Source: CAZUMJ01 sp964621605 (lineage in GTDB: Bacteria > Actinomycetota > Acidimicrobiia > Acidimicrobiales > Iamiaceae). From it: DNA of 33,192 nucleotides. This document shows positions 16,305 through 23,401 of the stretch, one piece after another; the first letter of the stretch is position 1, and each line of letters starts with the position of its first letter. The stretch lies in NCBI GenBank assembly GCA_964621605.1, contig CAZUMJ010000032.1, positions 1-33,192 of the forward strand, given 5' to 3'. A model generated the notes under the pieces. The model searched no databases, was not told the origin of the DNA, and worked only from the letters and a program-made list of their open reading frames with translations. Both the position numbers and the translations under genes were made by a program.

Positions 16305-17380
16305 CGTGCCTCGCCCGTGGCGCGGACAGCGTCGCTCACCGTGCCATCGGTGCGTCCCTCGGCGTGCACGAGTTCGACAAGCGCGGTGAGGACGCCGGGG
16401 TCGGTGTCGGGGAGCACGCCGTGGCCCAGGTTGAAGATGTGGCCAGGGTGCCCGCCCGCGCGTCGCAGCACGTCGCGGGCCTGCGCAGCCACGACGTCAG
16501 GGCCGGCGAGGCACACCGCGGGGTCGAGGTTGCCCTGGAGCGCAACGCCGTCTCCGAGTCGGGCGCGGGCGTCGTCGAGATGCGTCCGCCAGTCGACGCC
16601 GACCACCTCCGGCCCCGCTGCGGCGAAGAGCTGCAGCAACTCCGCGGTGCCCACCCCGAAGTGGACGCGCGGCACGTCGAGGTCTTCCAGGGCCGCGAAG
16701 ACCTTGCGCGAATGGGGCAGGACGCGTCGTTCGTAGTCGGTCGGCGTCAGTGCCCCGGCCCACGAGTCGAACAGCTGCAGCGCGGTGGCGCCCGCAGCGA
16801 CCTGCGAACGCAGGGAGGCGATCGCCAGGTCGGCGAGCTTGTCGAGCAGGTCATGCCACAGGGCGGGGTCGCCGTACATGAGCGCCTTGGTGTGCTCGTA
16901 GGTGCGCGACGGGCGCCCCTCCAGCAGGTAGCTCGCCACGGTGAACGGCGCCCCGGCGAAGCCGATGAGCGGTGTGTCGCCGAGCTCGTGCGCGAGCGAG
17001 CGCACGGTCTCGAGCACATACGGCGTGTCGGTGTCGGGCTCGAGGGGACGCAGACGTGCGAGGTCGTCACGCGTCCGGAACGGCTCGGTGACGACCGGTC
17101 CGACCCCCGGCTGGACGTCGACGCCGAAGCCGATCGCCGCGACCGGCACGACGATGTCGGAGTACAGGACCGCGGCGTCGACCGCGTGGCGACGCACGGG
17201 CTGCAACGTGATCTCGGTGGCCAGGTCGGGCGTGCGGATGGCGTCGAGGATGCTGCCGCTGCCCCGCAGCGTCCGGTACTCCGGAAGGGAGCGGCCGGCT
17301 TGGCGCATGAACCACACGGGGACGTGGCGAGCGGGCTCTCCGCGTGCGGCTCGGAGGAAGGGAGCGTCGTCTGGCGGCAC
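16301..17380 (-). CDS. hemE: Uroporphyrinogen decarboxylase
   Basis: A 359-residue enzyme that decarboxylates uroporphyrinogen III to coproporphyrinogen III. The first signature, VWFMRQAGRSLPEYR (22-36), carries the substrate-binding Arg residues; the essential Asp is D75 in VLYSDIVVP, the second signature is GFAGAPFTVASYLLEG, and the conserved His is in FNLGHGVLPDTDP. GTG at 17380 is selected because the N-terminus is full length and a TACGGT box ends six bases upstream, which would put +1 on the GTG itself. It is first of hemE-hemH-hemY and lies 98 bases downstream of efeB on the same strand. Confidence 0.95.
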   Translation of the reverse strand: MPPDDAPFLRAARGEPARHVPVWFMRQAGRSLPEYRTLRGSGSILDAIRTPDLATEITLQPVRRHAVDAAVLYSDIVVPVAAIGFGVDVQPGVGPVVTEPFRTRDDLARLRPLEPDTDTPYVLETVRSLAHELGDTPLIGFAGAPFTVASYLLEGRPSRTYEHTKALMYGDPALWHDLLDKLADLAIASLRSQVAAGATALQLFDSWAGALTPTDYERRVLPHSRKVFAALEDLDVPRVHFGVGTAELLQLFAAAGPEVVGVDWRTHLDDARARLGDGVALQGNLDPAVCLAGPDVVAAQARDVLRRAGGHPGHIFNLGHGVLPDTDPGVLTALVELVHAEGRTDGTVSDAVRATGEAR

Positions 17381-17386
17381 CGCCTC

Positions 17387-17392
17387 ACCGTA
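17387..17392 (-). promoter_or_regulatory. Candidate -10 box (TACGGT) for leaderless hemE
   Basis: On the minus strand TACGGT is followed by GAGGCG and then the GTG start, the same six-base spacing seen at the 67-aa ORF. GAGG would also be too close (two bases) to act as a normal ribosome-binding site. The rest of 17381-17478 has only a short CCCGC/GCGGG hairpin that could weakly end the efe transcript. Confidence 0.5.
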
Positions 17393-17478
17393 GCGACGAC
17401 GCGTGGTCGCCTCGCAGTCCGTGGGGGCTGGTCACCGCAGCGGCGAGCGGTCCCGCGGCGCGGGGGAGGTGGGGGCGC

Positions 17479-18714
17479 TCAGAAGAGCTTGTCTGCCCAG
17501 GTCTCGCCTGCACCGAGCCCGCCCGGGCAGGCGTAGATGCCCGTCGAGATGTGGCGGATGTACTCGTTGAGGCCGTCGGTGGCGAGGTTGCGTTGCACGC
17601 GCACGAAGTGGTCCGGTTCGTTCACGAACGCGATGAAGAACAGCCCCGCTTCGAGGTTGCCCTGTGACGGGTCGACCCCGTCGGTGTAGTTGTAGCCACG
17701 GCGCAGGAGGCGGATGCCGCCGTTCGAGTCGGGGGCGGCCAAGCGGATGTGTGACGTCTCGGGGATGACCGGCGTCCCGTCGGAACCCTTGGCCTTCAGG
17801 TCGACCGGCGCGAACTCGGAGGACTGACCCAGCGGTGCGCCGGTGTCTTTCGCCCGCCCGAAGGTCGCTTCCTGGTCGGGGAGTGCGTCGTGGTCCCACA
17901 CCTCGAGGAACATGGCGATCTTGCGGGTCACGAGGTACGACCCGCCGGTCATCCAGGGCTGGTCGCTGCCGGAACCGACCCACACGAAGTCGTTCACGTG
18001 GCTGGCGTCTTCGACCTTGAGGTTGTTGGTGCCGTCCTTGAACCCCATGAGGTTGCGTGGGGTGGCCTGAGACGTGCTCGTCGAGGACGTGCGCCCGAAC
18101 CCGAGTTGCATCCACCGGTGCGTGGTCGGGCCGATGCCTTGGCGGATGAGGTTGCGCACCGCGTGGAACGCAACCTGTGGGTCGTCCGCGCACGCCTGGA
18201 TGCAGATGTCGCCGCCCGAGATGTCGGGGCGGATCGCCTCGTTCGGCAGGCGCGGAAGGTCGGCGAGCAGCTTGGGCCGCTTCGCGGCGAGACCGAGGTC
18301 GTCGCGAAACAGCGACGGTCCGAACCCGATCGTGATCGTGAGGTTGGAAGGGCCGAGCCCGTACGCCTCGCCGGTGTCGGGTGGGGGCCCGTCGGTGTTG
18401 GCCATGCCACCCGGCACGAGGTTGCCGGCGGTCATGGCCTCGGCAGAGGCCGTCCAGCGACGCAGGAGGTCGGCGAGCTCGTGGGGGTCGTGGGTGACGA
18501 CGTCGAGCGCTGAGAACACGAGGCGGTCCTGGGCAGGCGTGGTGACGCCAGCCTGGTGCGCGCCGCGGAACGGCACGACGGTGGACGCCGGTGTGGCGGC
18601 CTGGGCCTTGTTGTCGTCGCTGCAGGCGGCGAGACCGGTAGCGGCGAGCGCCGTACCTGCGCCTGCCAGGCCTGCCTGGCCGAGGAAGCGGCGCCGCGAG
18701 AGGTCGGTGCGCAT
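17479..18714 (-). CDS. efeB: Dyp-type peroxidase / deferrochelatase EfeB with Tat-lipoprotein signal
   Basis: A 411-residue DyP peroxidase of the EfeB branch. The N-terminus has the twin-arginine motif SRRRFLG (6-12) and ends in lipobox LAAC (Cys31), so it should cross folded with haem and then be lipid-anchored. The family GXXDG motif is GFKDGTNN; the proximal haem His is probably the one in ETSHIRLAAP; distal Arg/Asp residues lie in the GSYLVTRKIAMFLEVWD and LPDQEATFGRAKD region. It would oxidise Fe2+ or haem-type substrates for the EfeUO uptake route. ATG at 18714 shares one base with the efeO TGA (TGATG). The frame stays open up to 19212, but there it only overlaps efeO. Confidence 0.92.
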   Translation of the reverse strand: MRTDLSRRRFLGQAGLAGAGTALAATGLAACSDDNKAQAATPASTVVPFRGAHQAGVTTPAQDRLVFSALDVVTHDPHELADLLRRWTASAEAMTAGNLVPGGMANTDGPPPDTGEAYGLGPSNLTITIGFGPSLFRDDLGLAAKRPKLLADLPRLPNEAIRPDISGGDICIQACADDPQVAFHAVRNLIRQGIGPTTHRWMQLGFGRTSSTSTSQATPRNLMGFKDGTNNLKVEDASHVNDFVWVGSGSDQPWMTGGSYLVTRKIAMFLEVWDHDALPDQEATFGRAKDTGAPLGQSSEFAPVDLKAKGSDGTPVIPETSHIRLAAPDSNGGIRLLRRGYNYTDGVDPSQGNLEAGLFFIAFVNEPDHFVRVQRNLATDGLNEYIRHISTGIYACPGGLGAGETWADKLF

Positions 18715-19901
18715 CAGACCGTGACCTTCACGGGGACCTCTGCCAGAAGCTCGACGAGGGGCTTCACCGCGTCGGAGAGCTTGCGGCGCTGGGCATCGGT
18801 GATGGTCGAGGACGCGTCCTGCTCGTAGCCCCACTCGATGAAGCCGCTTCCTTCCACGCCGGGTGTGGCCTTGAACGAATCGAGCGCGGCCTGCACCGCC
18901 TTGGCCTTGTCGTCGATCTTGGCGAGCAGGTCGGGGGCCGACTTCTGCAGCGCCGGGCGCACCAGGTCGACTGCCTTGAGGGAGCCGTCGAGGTTGGCCT
19001 GGAAGTCGCTCAGGTCGGTGTGGGAGTAGCGCTCCTCCTCGCCGGTGATCTTGGTGGTCATCACCTCGTCGAGGAGCTCCTTGGCGCCGTTGGTGATCTC
19101 GTCGGGGACGTATGTGCCGGACTTCGACTTCACCAGCGACTGGAGCTTCGCCACGTCGGCGTCGAGCTTGTCGGCGATCGGAGCCATGCCGTCGAGCGAG
19201 TGCTGGACCCACAGGGCGTACTCGAGGCGGTGGAAGCCGGTCAGGTCCTCCGGTGCGACGCCGTCGTCGGCCCGACCGTCGATCTCGGGGTCGAGGTCGC
19301 CGAACGACTCTGCGACGGGTTCGATGCGCTCATAGGGCGCACGGGCCGGGGCGTAGAGCTGCTTGGCCTTGGCGAGGTCACCGGCGCGCACCGCGTCGGT
19401 GAAGGCCTTCGTGACCGTGATGAGCTCGGCGGTCTGCGCCTCGATGTAGGTGCTGTACCCCTTCACCGCAGCGACGAGGTCGGGGTTGGTCTTCCAGTCC
19501 TTCACCTCGGCGCCCTTGGCGACGGTGAAGGTCCAGGTGTCTTGCTTCGCCCCGGGGCACACCATCTTGTAGGTGCCCTGGCGAAGGTTGAGCTTGAACG
19601 TGCCCGACAGGCCCGACGTGAGGTTCTCCTTCTCACCCAGGATGTTCGAGAGGTCCTCGGACTTCAGCTCGGCCTCGGTGACCTTGGCGGAGCCGCCGTT
19701 GGTCACGACGAAGCTCACCTCACCGGACGGAGCGGTGGCGGGAACCGGCTCGCAGCCGGCATCGGTCAACTTCACCTCGATGGTGCCGGGCGCACCCGAC
19801 TTCGCCTCCTGTTTCGCGCAGGCGCTCAGCGTGACCGCGAGGCCGACGGTGAGGGTGGCGACGCCGAGACGGGTGATGCGTCGGGTGACAGGCACAGGCA
19901 C
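18714..19901 (-). CDS. efeO: EfeO iron-uptake lipoprotein (cupredoxin + imelysin M75 domains)
   Basis: A 395-residue two-domain protein. After a lipoprotein signal with lipobox LSAC (Cys28) comes a cupredoxin-like domain (about 38-130) with candidate metal ligands in DAGCEPVP and YKMVCPGA, then an all-helical imelysin/M75 domain (about 140-390) with the HxxE motif in GFHRLEYALW. EfeO is thought to bind iron outside the membrane and pass it to EfeU. The GTG at 19901 is preceded by AGGAG at seven bases. It lies 84 bases after efeU and overlaps efeB by one base. The lipid anchor replaces the free periplasmic form found in E. coli. Confidence 0.93.
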   Translation of the reverse strand: MPVPVTRRITRLGVATLTVGLAVTLSACAKQEAKSGAPGTIEVKLTDAGCEPVPATAPSGEVSFVVTNGGSAKVTEAELKSEDLSNILGEKENLTSGLSGTFKLNLRQGTYKMVCPGAKQDTWTFTVAKGAEVKDWKTNPDLVAAVKGYSTYIEAQTAELITVTKAFTDAVRAGDLAKAKQLYAPARAPYERIEPVAESFGDLDPEIDGRADDGVAPEDLTGFHRLEYALWVQHSLDGMAPIADKLDADVAKLQSLVKSKSGTYVPDEITNGAKELLDEVMTTKITGEEERYSHTDLSDFQANLDGSLKAVDLVRPALQKSAPDLLAKIDDKAKAVQAALDSFKATPGVEGSGFIEWGYEQDASSTITDAQRRKLSDAVKPLVELLAEVPVKVTV

Positions 19902-19985
19902 GGTGTGGCTCCTGGTTCGGGGTGGTGATCGAGCAGCGGTGGCGGTTCTGACGGTCGAGCGGTGTGGTGGCGACTGCTGTGGCGG

Positions 19986-20855
19986 TCAGGCGGTGGCCGT
20001 GGGCAGCTCGTCTGCCGGCTGTGCGTGCGGTGCCGGAGCGGTGCTCGGCGCACGGCGCCGGGGCTTGGCGAGCACCAGGGCGAGCATCGGGACGAGGTAG
20101 GCCACATAGGCGATGACCTCGACGACGGCCGGCTTCTGTTGGATGCCCAGCACGCCGGTGACCAGTGACTCGACGGGCGTGCCCTTGTGCACGAGCCAGT
20201 TCAGGTCCCACGTGGCGCCTTGGCCGAACGTGACCCAACCGGCCTCGTGCCCCGTGCGGAAGGCGCTCATGACGAGGCCCGCGGCGATGACCACGAGGAC
20301 GACGCCGGTCACGGTGAAGAAGCGTCCGAGGTTGATCTTCACGCCACCTCGGTAGATGAGGAGACCCACGACCACCGCGCAGGCGATGCCGAGGAGGGCA
20401 CCGATGCCGCCGGCCGTCTTGTCCGTCGAGTTCTGGAACGTCGCGAGCAGGAAGACCGCGGTCTCGAACCCCTCACGCATGACGGCAAGGAACGCCATCA
20501 GGACCAGCGCCTTCGCGGAGCCGGCCGCGAGCGCTGCCGCGGCATGCCCCTCGATGTCGCCTTTCAGGTCACGCGCATGGCGGCGCATCCACACGACCAT
20601 GTACGTGACGAACCCGACCGCGATCAGCCCGATGACGGTTTCGAGCCCCTCTTGCTGCTTCTGGGGGAGCTCGCGCGAGAGGGCGTCGAGACCGATGCCG
20701 ATGGCGAGGCACAGCACCACGGCTGCAAATGTGCCGATCCACACCTGGCGAAGTGCGTCGCGTCGCCCTTGCTGGGCAAGGAACGCCGCCACGATGCCGA
20801 CGATCAGCGCCGCTTCGAGGCCTTCGCGCAGGCCGATGATGAAGGTGGGAAGCAT
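19986..20855 (-). CDS. efeU: EfeU/FTR1 family iron permease
   Basis: A 289-residue polytopic membrane protein with about seven segments. It carries both iron-binding REXXE motifs: REGLEAAL (10-17) in the first helix and REGFETAVF in the fourth. It would import the ferric ion produced by EfeB/EfeO. The C-terminal tail is Pro/Ala-rich and cytoplasmic. ATG at 20855 is preceded by AAGG five bases upstream, and a full -35/-10 promoter with an iron-box operator sits about 35 bases upstream. It is first of efeU-efeO-efeB. Confidence 0.94.
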   Translation of the reverse strand: MLPTFIIGLREGLEAALIVGIVAAFLAQQGRRDALRQVWIGTFAAVVLCLAIGIGLDALSRELPQKQQEGLETVIGLIAVGFVTYMVVWMRRHARDLKGDIEGHAAAALAAGSAKALVLMAFLAVMREGFETAVFLLATFQNSTDKTAGGIGALLGIACAVVVGLLIYRGGVKINLGRFFTVTGVVLVVIAAGLVMSAFRTGHEAGWVTFGQGATWDLNWLVHKGTPVESLVTGVLGIQQKPAVVEVIAYVAYLVPMLALVLAKPRRRAPSTAPAPHAQPADELPTATA

Positions 20856-20888
20856 GGACGCCTTGCTGATGAGGGTGGTGGTCGCGAC

Positions 20889-20918
20889 ACCATAAAGTTA
20901 GGCCACCCTACCGGTCAA
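20889..20918 (-). promoter_or_regulatory. efeUOB promoter (TTGACC - 18 - TATGGT)
   Basis: On the minus strand TTGACC (20918-20913) is followed by an 18-base spacer and TATGGT (20894-20889). This is the best two-part sigma-70 promoter I can see in the window. The leader to the efeU ATG is about 27 bases and includes AAGG as ribosome-binding site. Confidence 0.65.
20893..20911 (-). promoter_or_regulatory. DtxR/IdeR-like iron box in the efeUOB promoter
   Basis: The minus strand reads GTAGGGTGGCCTAACTTTA. Against the IdeR/DtxR consensus TWAGGTTAGSCTAACCTWA, 15 of 19 positions match; the mismatches are at positions 1, 6, 8 and 16. It fills the spacer and overlaps the first two bases of the -10 box, where an iron-loaded repressor would block RNA polymerase. 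Function is inferred; no regulator gene is in the window. Confidence 0.65.
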
Positions 20919-20921
20919 GCG

Positions 20922-20968
20922 ACGGCGCCCGTGCGCCGTGGTGTTCGGGTGACACGGGGTTCGCCGTG
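20922..20968. repeat. Two adjacent hairpins between divergent promoters
   Basis: ACGGCGC at 20922-20928 pairs with GCGCCGT at 20933-20939 over a four-base loop CCGT. CACGG at 20953-20957 pairs with CCGTG at 20964-20968. Both lie between the efeU -35 and the putative promoter of the gene at 21052. They could insulate the two promoters or be chance in GC-rich DNA. Confidence 0.4.
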
Positions 20969-21038
20969 CCGATGGGCGGGTGCTCGCGTTCCTTCTCCTG
21001 CGCCGGCTCCTGCCCCGACACCTCGCGTGCCCAGGCGA

Positions 21039-21044
21039 TACGGT
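21039..21044 (+). promoter_or_regulatory. Candidate -10 box (TACGGT) with weak -35 for the gene at 21052
   Basis: TACGGT ends seven bases before GTG at 21052, with no ribosome-binding site in between. CCGACA at 21015-21020 is a possible -35 with an 18-base spacer (four of six match TTGACA). Confidence 0.5.
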
Positions 21045-21051
21045 GCGCGGC

Positions 21052-22134
21052 GTGTTCGAGCTCTTCTCCGACCGGCAGGACGAGGTCGCGCAAGCGGCGG
21101 CGGGTGCGCCTGGCGTGCAGTTCGCCGAAGGTGATCTCTTCGGCAGCACCCGTGCTCCCTTCCCGCTGCTGCACCGCGGCGACCGCCGAGTTGTCGAGCG
21201 TGTGCTGTGGCGTGAGGGAGACGCCCATTGCGTGCGAGTGTTCGACTACCGCTACGAGGACGTGTCCGGCGAGAACAAGCGGCGTTCACCTCGCTACACC
21301 TGTGCCACCGCGCTGGCCAACGCCGCCTGGCCCTACACCGACATCGATCCCGCCAGCGCGCTGACCGACTTCTCGGGCTTCTTCGGCGGCAACGATCGAC
21401 TCGACATCCCCGACGACGCGTTCGCCGACGCCTTCGTCGTGCACGGGACCGACCACCGCTTCGCGTCCGCCTTCCTCGAGGCGGGCACGCGCGCGTTTCT
21501 CCTCAACACGGCCCGGGCGCTGTCCGTCACGTTGAACGGTGCCTGGCTGCTCGTGTCGTCGCCCAAGGTGCCAGCTGATCTCGTTCCGGCCTACTTCGGC
21601 TTCGTCGACGACCTCTTGCGCCACCTCGAGAAGCCGACGCGGGCGATCGCTCCAGGGCCACTCCCCGGAGATCTGCACCGTGCCATGCCCGACCCCGGTG
21701 CCGTGCGCATCACCGGGGGCGGTCTCGACCCGTTCGCCCGTTCCGACGAAGGTGGCGCGACGTTGCTGGAGGACGAACTGCTCGGGTTCCACAGCCACGT
21801 CCCGGCCGTCTTTCGCGACCTCACCACCGCCGGAGCAGCCGAGATGGCAGAGCAAGCCATCCGGCAGCGCATGCTCGCCGACCCGGCATGGGAAGAGGTG
21901 TTCGAGGCGCACCCCCTCGGTGCGCTCCGAGAGCCCGAGGCGCCCGAGCGTGGGGTTGACGGTGAGCTGCTCCCGCGCGGTCGCCAAGACCCGTGGGGAC
22001 CGGGGCGCCCCGGCTACGACTGGCGCTACGACGGCCCGGGCGGTCCCGCCGCGTCGCAGGACGGCGCACAGCCGGTCGACGCGCAACCGGCCGATGGCGA
22101 GATATCTGCCGCCGACGACGACACGCCGGGCTGA
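21052..22134 (+). CDS. Uncharacterised actinobacterial protein, leaderless
   Basis: A 360-residue protein I cannot assign a function. It reads like the soluble core of a family common in actinobacteria: a short N-terminal region, then CVRVFDYRYEDVSGENKRRS and YTCATALANAAWPYTDIDP, then an alpha/beta stretch with TDHRFASAFLEAGTRAFLLN and LNGAWLLVSS. The family members I recall often carry membrane helices; none is seen here. The last 70 residues are rich in Pro, Gly, Asp and Ala and probably disordered (GRQDPWGPGRPGYDWRYDG). GTG at 21052 is preferred over the longer frame from 20980 because of the -10 box seven bases upstream and because the extra residues are Arg/Leu-rich and unlike a family start. 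It is divergent from efeU, so an iron link is possible but unproven. Confidence 0.7.
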   Translation: MFELFSDRQDEVAQAAAGAPGVQFAEGDLFGSTRAPFPLLHRGDRRVVERVLWREGDAHCVRVFDYRYEDVSGENKRRSPRYTCATALANAAWPYTDIDPASALTDFSGFFGGNDRLDIPDDAFADAFVVHGTDHRFASAFLEAGTRAFLLNTARALSVTLNGAWLLVSSPKVPADLVPAYFGFVDDLLRHLEKPTRAIAPGPLPGDLHRAMPDPGAVRITGGGLDPFARSDEGGATLLEDELLGFHSHVPAVFRDLTTAGAAEMAEQAIRQRMLADPAWEEVFEAHPLGALREPEAPERGVDGELLPRGRQDPWGPGRPGYDWRYDGPGGPAASQDGAQPVDAQPADGEISAADDDTPG

Positions 22135-22163
22135 ACCGCAGCCGGGCTGAACCGCCGCCGGGC
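22125..22163. repeat. 16-bp tandem repeat across a stop codon
   Basis: The unit GCCGGGCTGAACCGC(A/C) occurs about 2.4 times at 22125-22163; the first copy contains the TGA of the upstream gene. It probably arose by slippage. The rest of 22135-22254 holds only the next gene's promoter. Confidence 0.7.
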
Positions 22164-22241
22164 GATCGATCGCTCCGTCGTCGCTGAGACCGGAGGCAGG
22201 ACGCGCACGTCGGCCCTCGGCACGGCTGTGACGTGGCCCTG

Positions 22242-22247
22242 TAACGT
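22242..22247 (+). promoter_or_regulatory. Candidate -10 box (TAACGT) for leaderless EEP lipoprotein gene
   Basis: TAACGT ends seven bases before the ATG at 22255; the intervening TCGCGTC has no ribosome-binding site. No clear -35. Confidence 0.5.
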
Positions 22248-22254
22248 TCGCGTC

Positions 22255-23340
22255 ATGGGGGAACTTCGTGTATCTGTGATGGGACGGCCGCGGGCGCGCG
22301 TGGGGGGTCGGCGAGGGGCAGCCGCCGTGCTCGTCGGGCTCGCGCTGCTGGCAGGCTGTTCGTCGAGCAGCGACAAGACCGCTGGTGGATCGACCGGGTC
22401 GTCGACGCCCACGACCGGCGCGCACGACACAGCCACAGATTCGGGTGGTGCGTCCTCCTCGTCGGCAACCGACGGCGAGTTCAGCCTCCTCACCTACAAC
22501 GTGGCGGGCCTCCCGGCGGAGATCTCGAAGGAGAACCCGAAGGAGCACCTGCCGCTCATCAGTCCGCTGTTGAACGACTACGACGTGGTCATCACACAGG
22601 AAGACTTCGACTGGTGGGGGTCGCTCGCGGGCGGGTTCGACTTCGTGCACTACCACGAGCGTCTGCGTGCCGACGTGACGCACAAGTACCGCTCTGCGAA
22701 GCACCCCGGGCCCGACGCCGTCGACCTCGACCTCACGTCCCGGCCGGCTCCGGAGGTGGGTGACGGACTCGGCGTGCTGTCGCGGTTCCCCATCGACGGC
22801 AACACCCGTGTGCCGTGGAAGGGCTGTTTCGGTGGCTTCGACACCAAGGACGGCGGGGCCGGTGACTGCCTCGCCATGAAGGGCTTCTCCATGACTCGGG
22901 TGACGCTCGCGTCGGGTGCGGTCGTCGACCTCTACGACCTGCACGGTGAGGCCGGTGGCACCGCCACAGATCAGCAACTCCAGGCCGACGACTACGCCCA
23001 GCTCGCCGCATTCGTCAACGAGCACAGCAAGGGCCACGCCGTCATCCTCGGCGGGGACACCAACCTCCACACCGACAACGTGCACCCCGACGGCAGCAAT
23101 GGTGCCGACACGAAGATCTGGAACGACTTCATTGCCGCGACCGGCCTCACCGACTCGTGCGCGGCGACGTCGTGCCCCGACACCGGCCGCATCGACAAGA
23201 TCGCCTACCGCTCCGGTGGTGGCGTCGAGTTGACTGCCTTGACCCACGCCTTCCTGGCCGACCGCTTCGTCGACGCGAGTGGCGATGCCCTCAGCGACCA
23301 CGACCCGCTCGAGGTGCGGTTCCGCTGGACCCGCAGCTGA
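22255..23340 (+). CDS. Endonuclease/exonuclease/phosphatase (EEP) family lipoprotein
   Basis: A 361-residue exported protein. The N-terminus is a lipoprotein signal (RRGAAAVLVGLALLAGC, Cys35) followed by a Ser/Thr/Gly linker to about residue 78. The EEP fold then shows SLLTYNVAGLP, VVITQEDFDW (Mg-binding Glu), LYDLHGEAGG, the catalytic VILGGDTNLHTD, and the final His in ALSDHDPLEVRF. The pattern is closer to sphingomyelinase-like phosphodiesterases (DLHGEAG) than to DNA repair nucleases, so a phospholipid, phosphate-ester or nucleic-acid substrate outside the cell is plausible. An upstream in-frame ATG at 22228 is less likely, because the -10 box would then be inside the gene. Confidence 0.85.
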   Translation: MGELRVSVMGRPRARVGGRRGAAAVLVGLALLAGCSSSSDKTAGGSTGSSTPTTGAHDTATDSGGASSSSATDGEFSLLTYNVAGLPAEISKENPKEHLPLISPLLNDYDVVITQEDFDWWGSLAGGFDFVHYHERLRADVTHKYRSAKHPGPDAVDLDLTSRPAPEVGDGLGVLSRFPIDGNTRVPWKGCFGGFDTKDGGAGDCLAMKGFSMTRVTLASGAVVDLYDLHGEAGGTATDQQLQADDYAQLAAFVNEHSKGHAVILGGDTNLHTDNVHPDGSNGADTKIWNDFIAATGLTDSCAATSCPDTGRIDKIAYRSGGGVELTALTHAFLADRFVDASGDALSDHDPLEVRFRWTRS

Positions 23341-23401
23341 CCTGGCGCCCGTCCCGACCCGCTGCTTCCCGCTCGCCCTCGCACACCACCGGAGCCACCT
23401 G

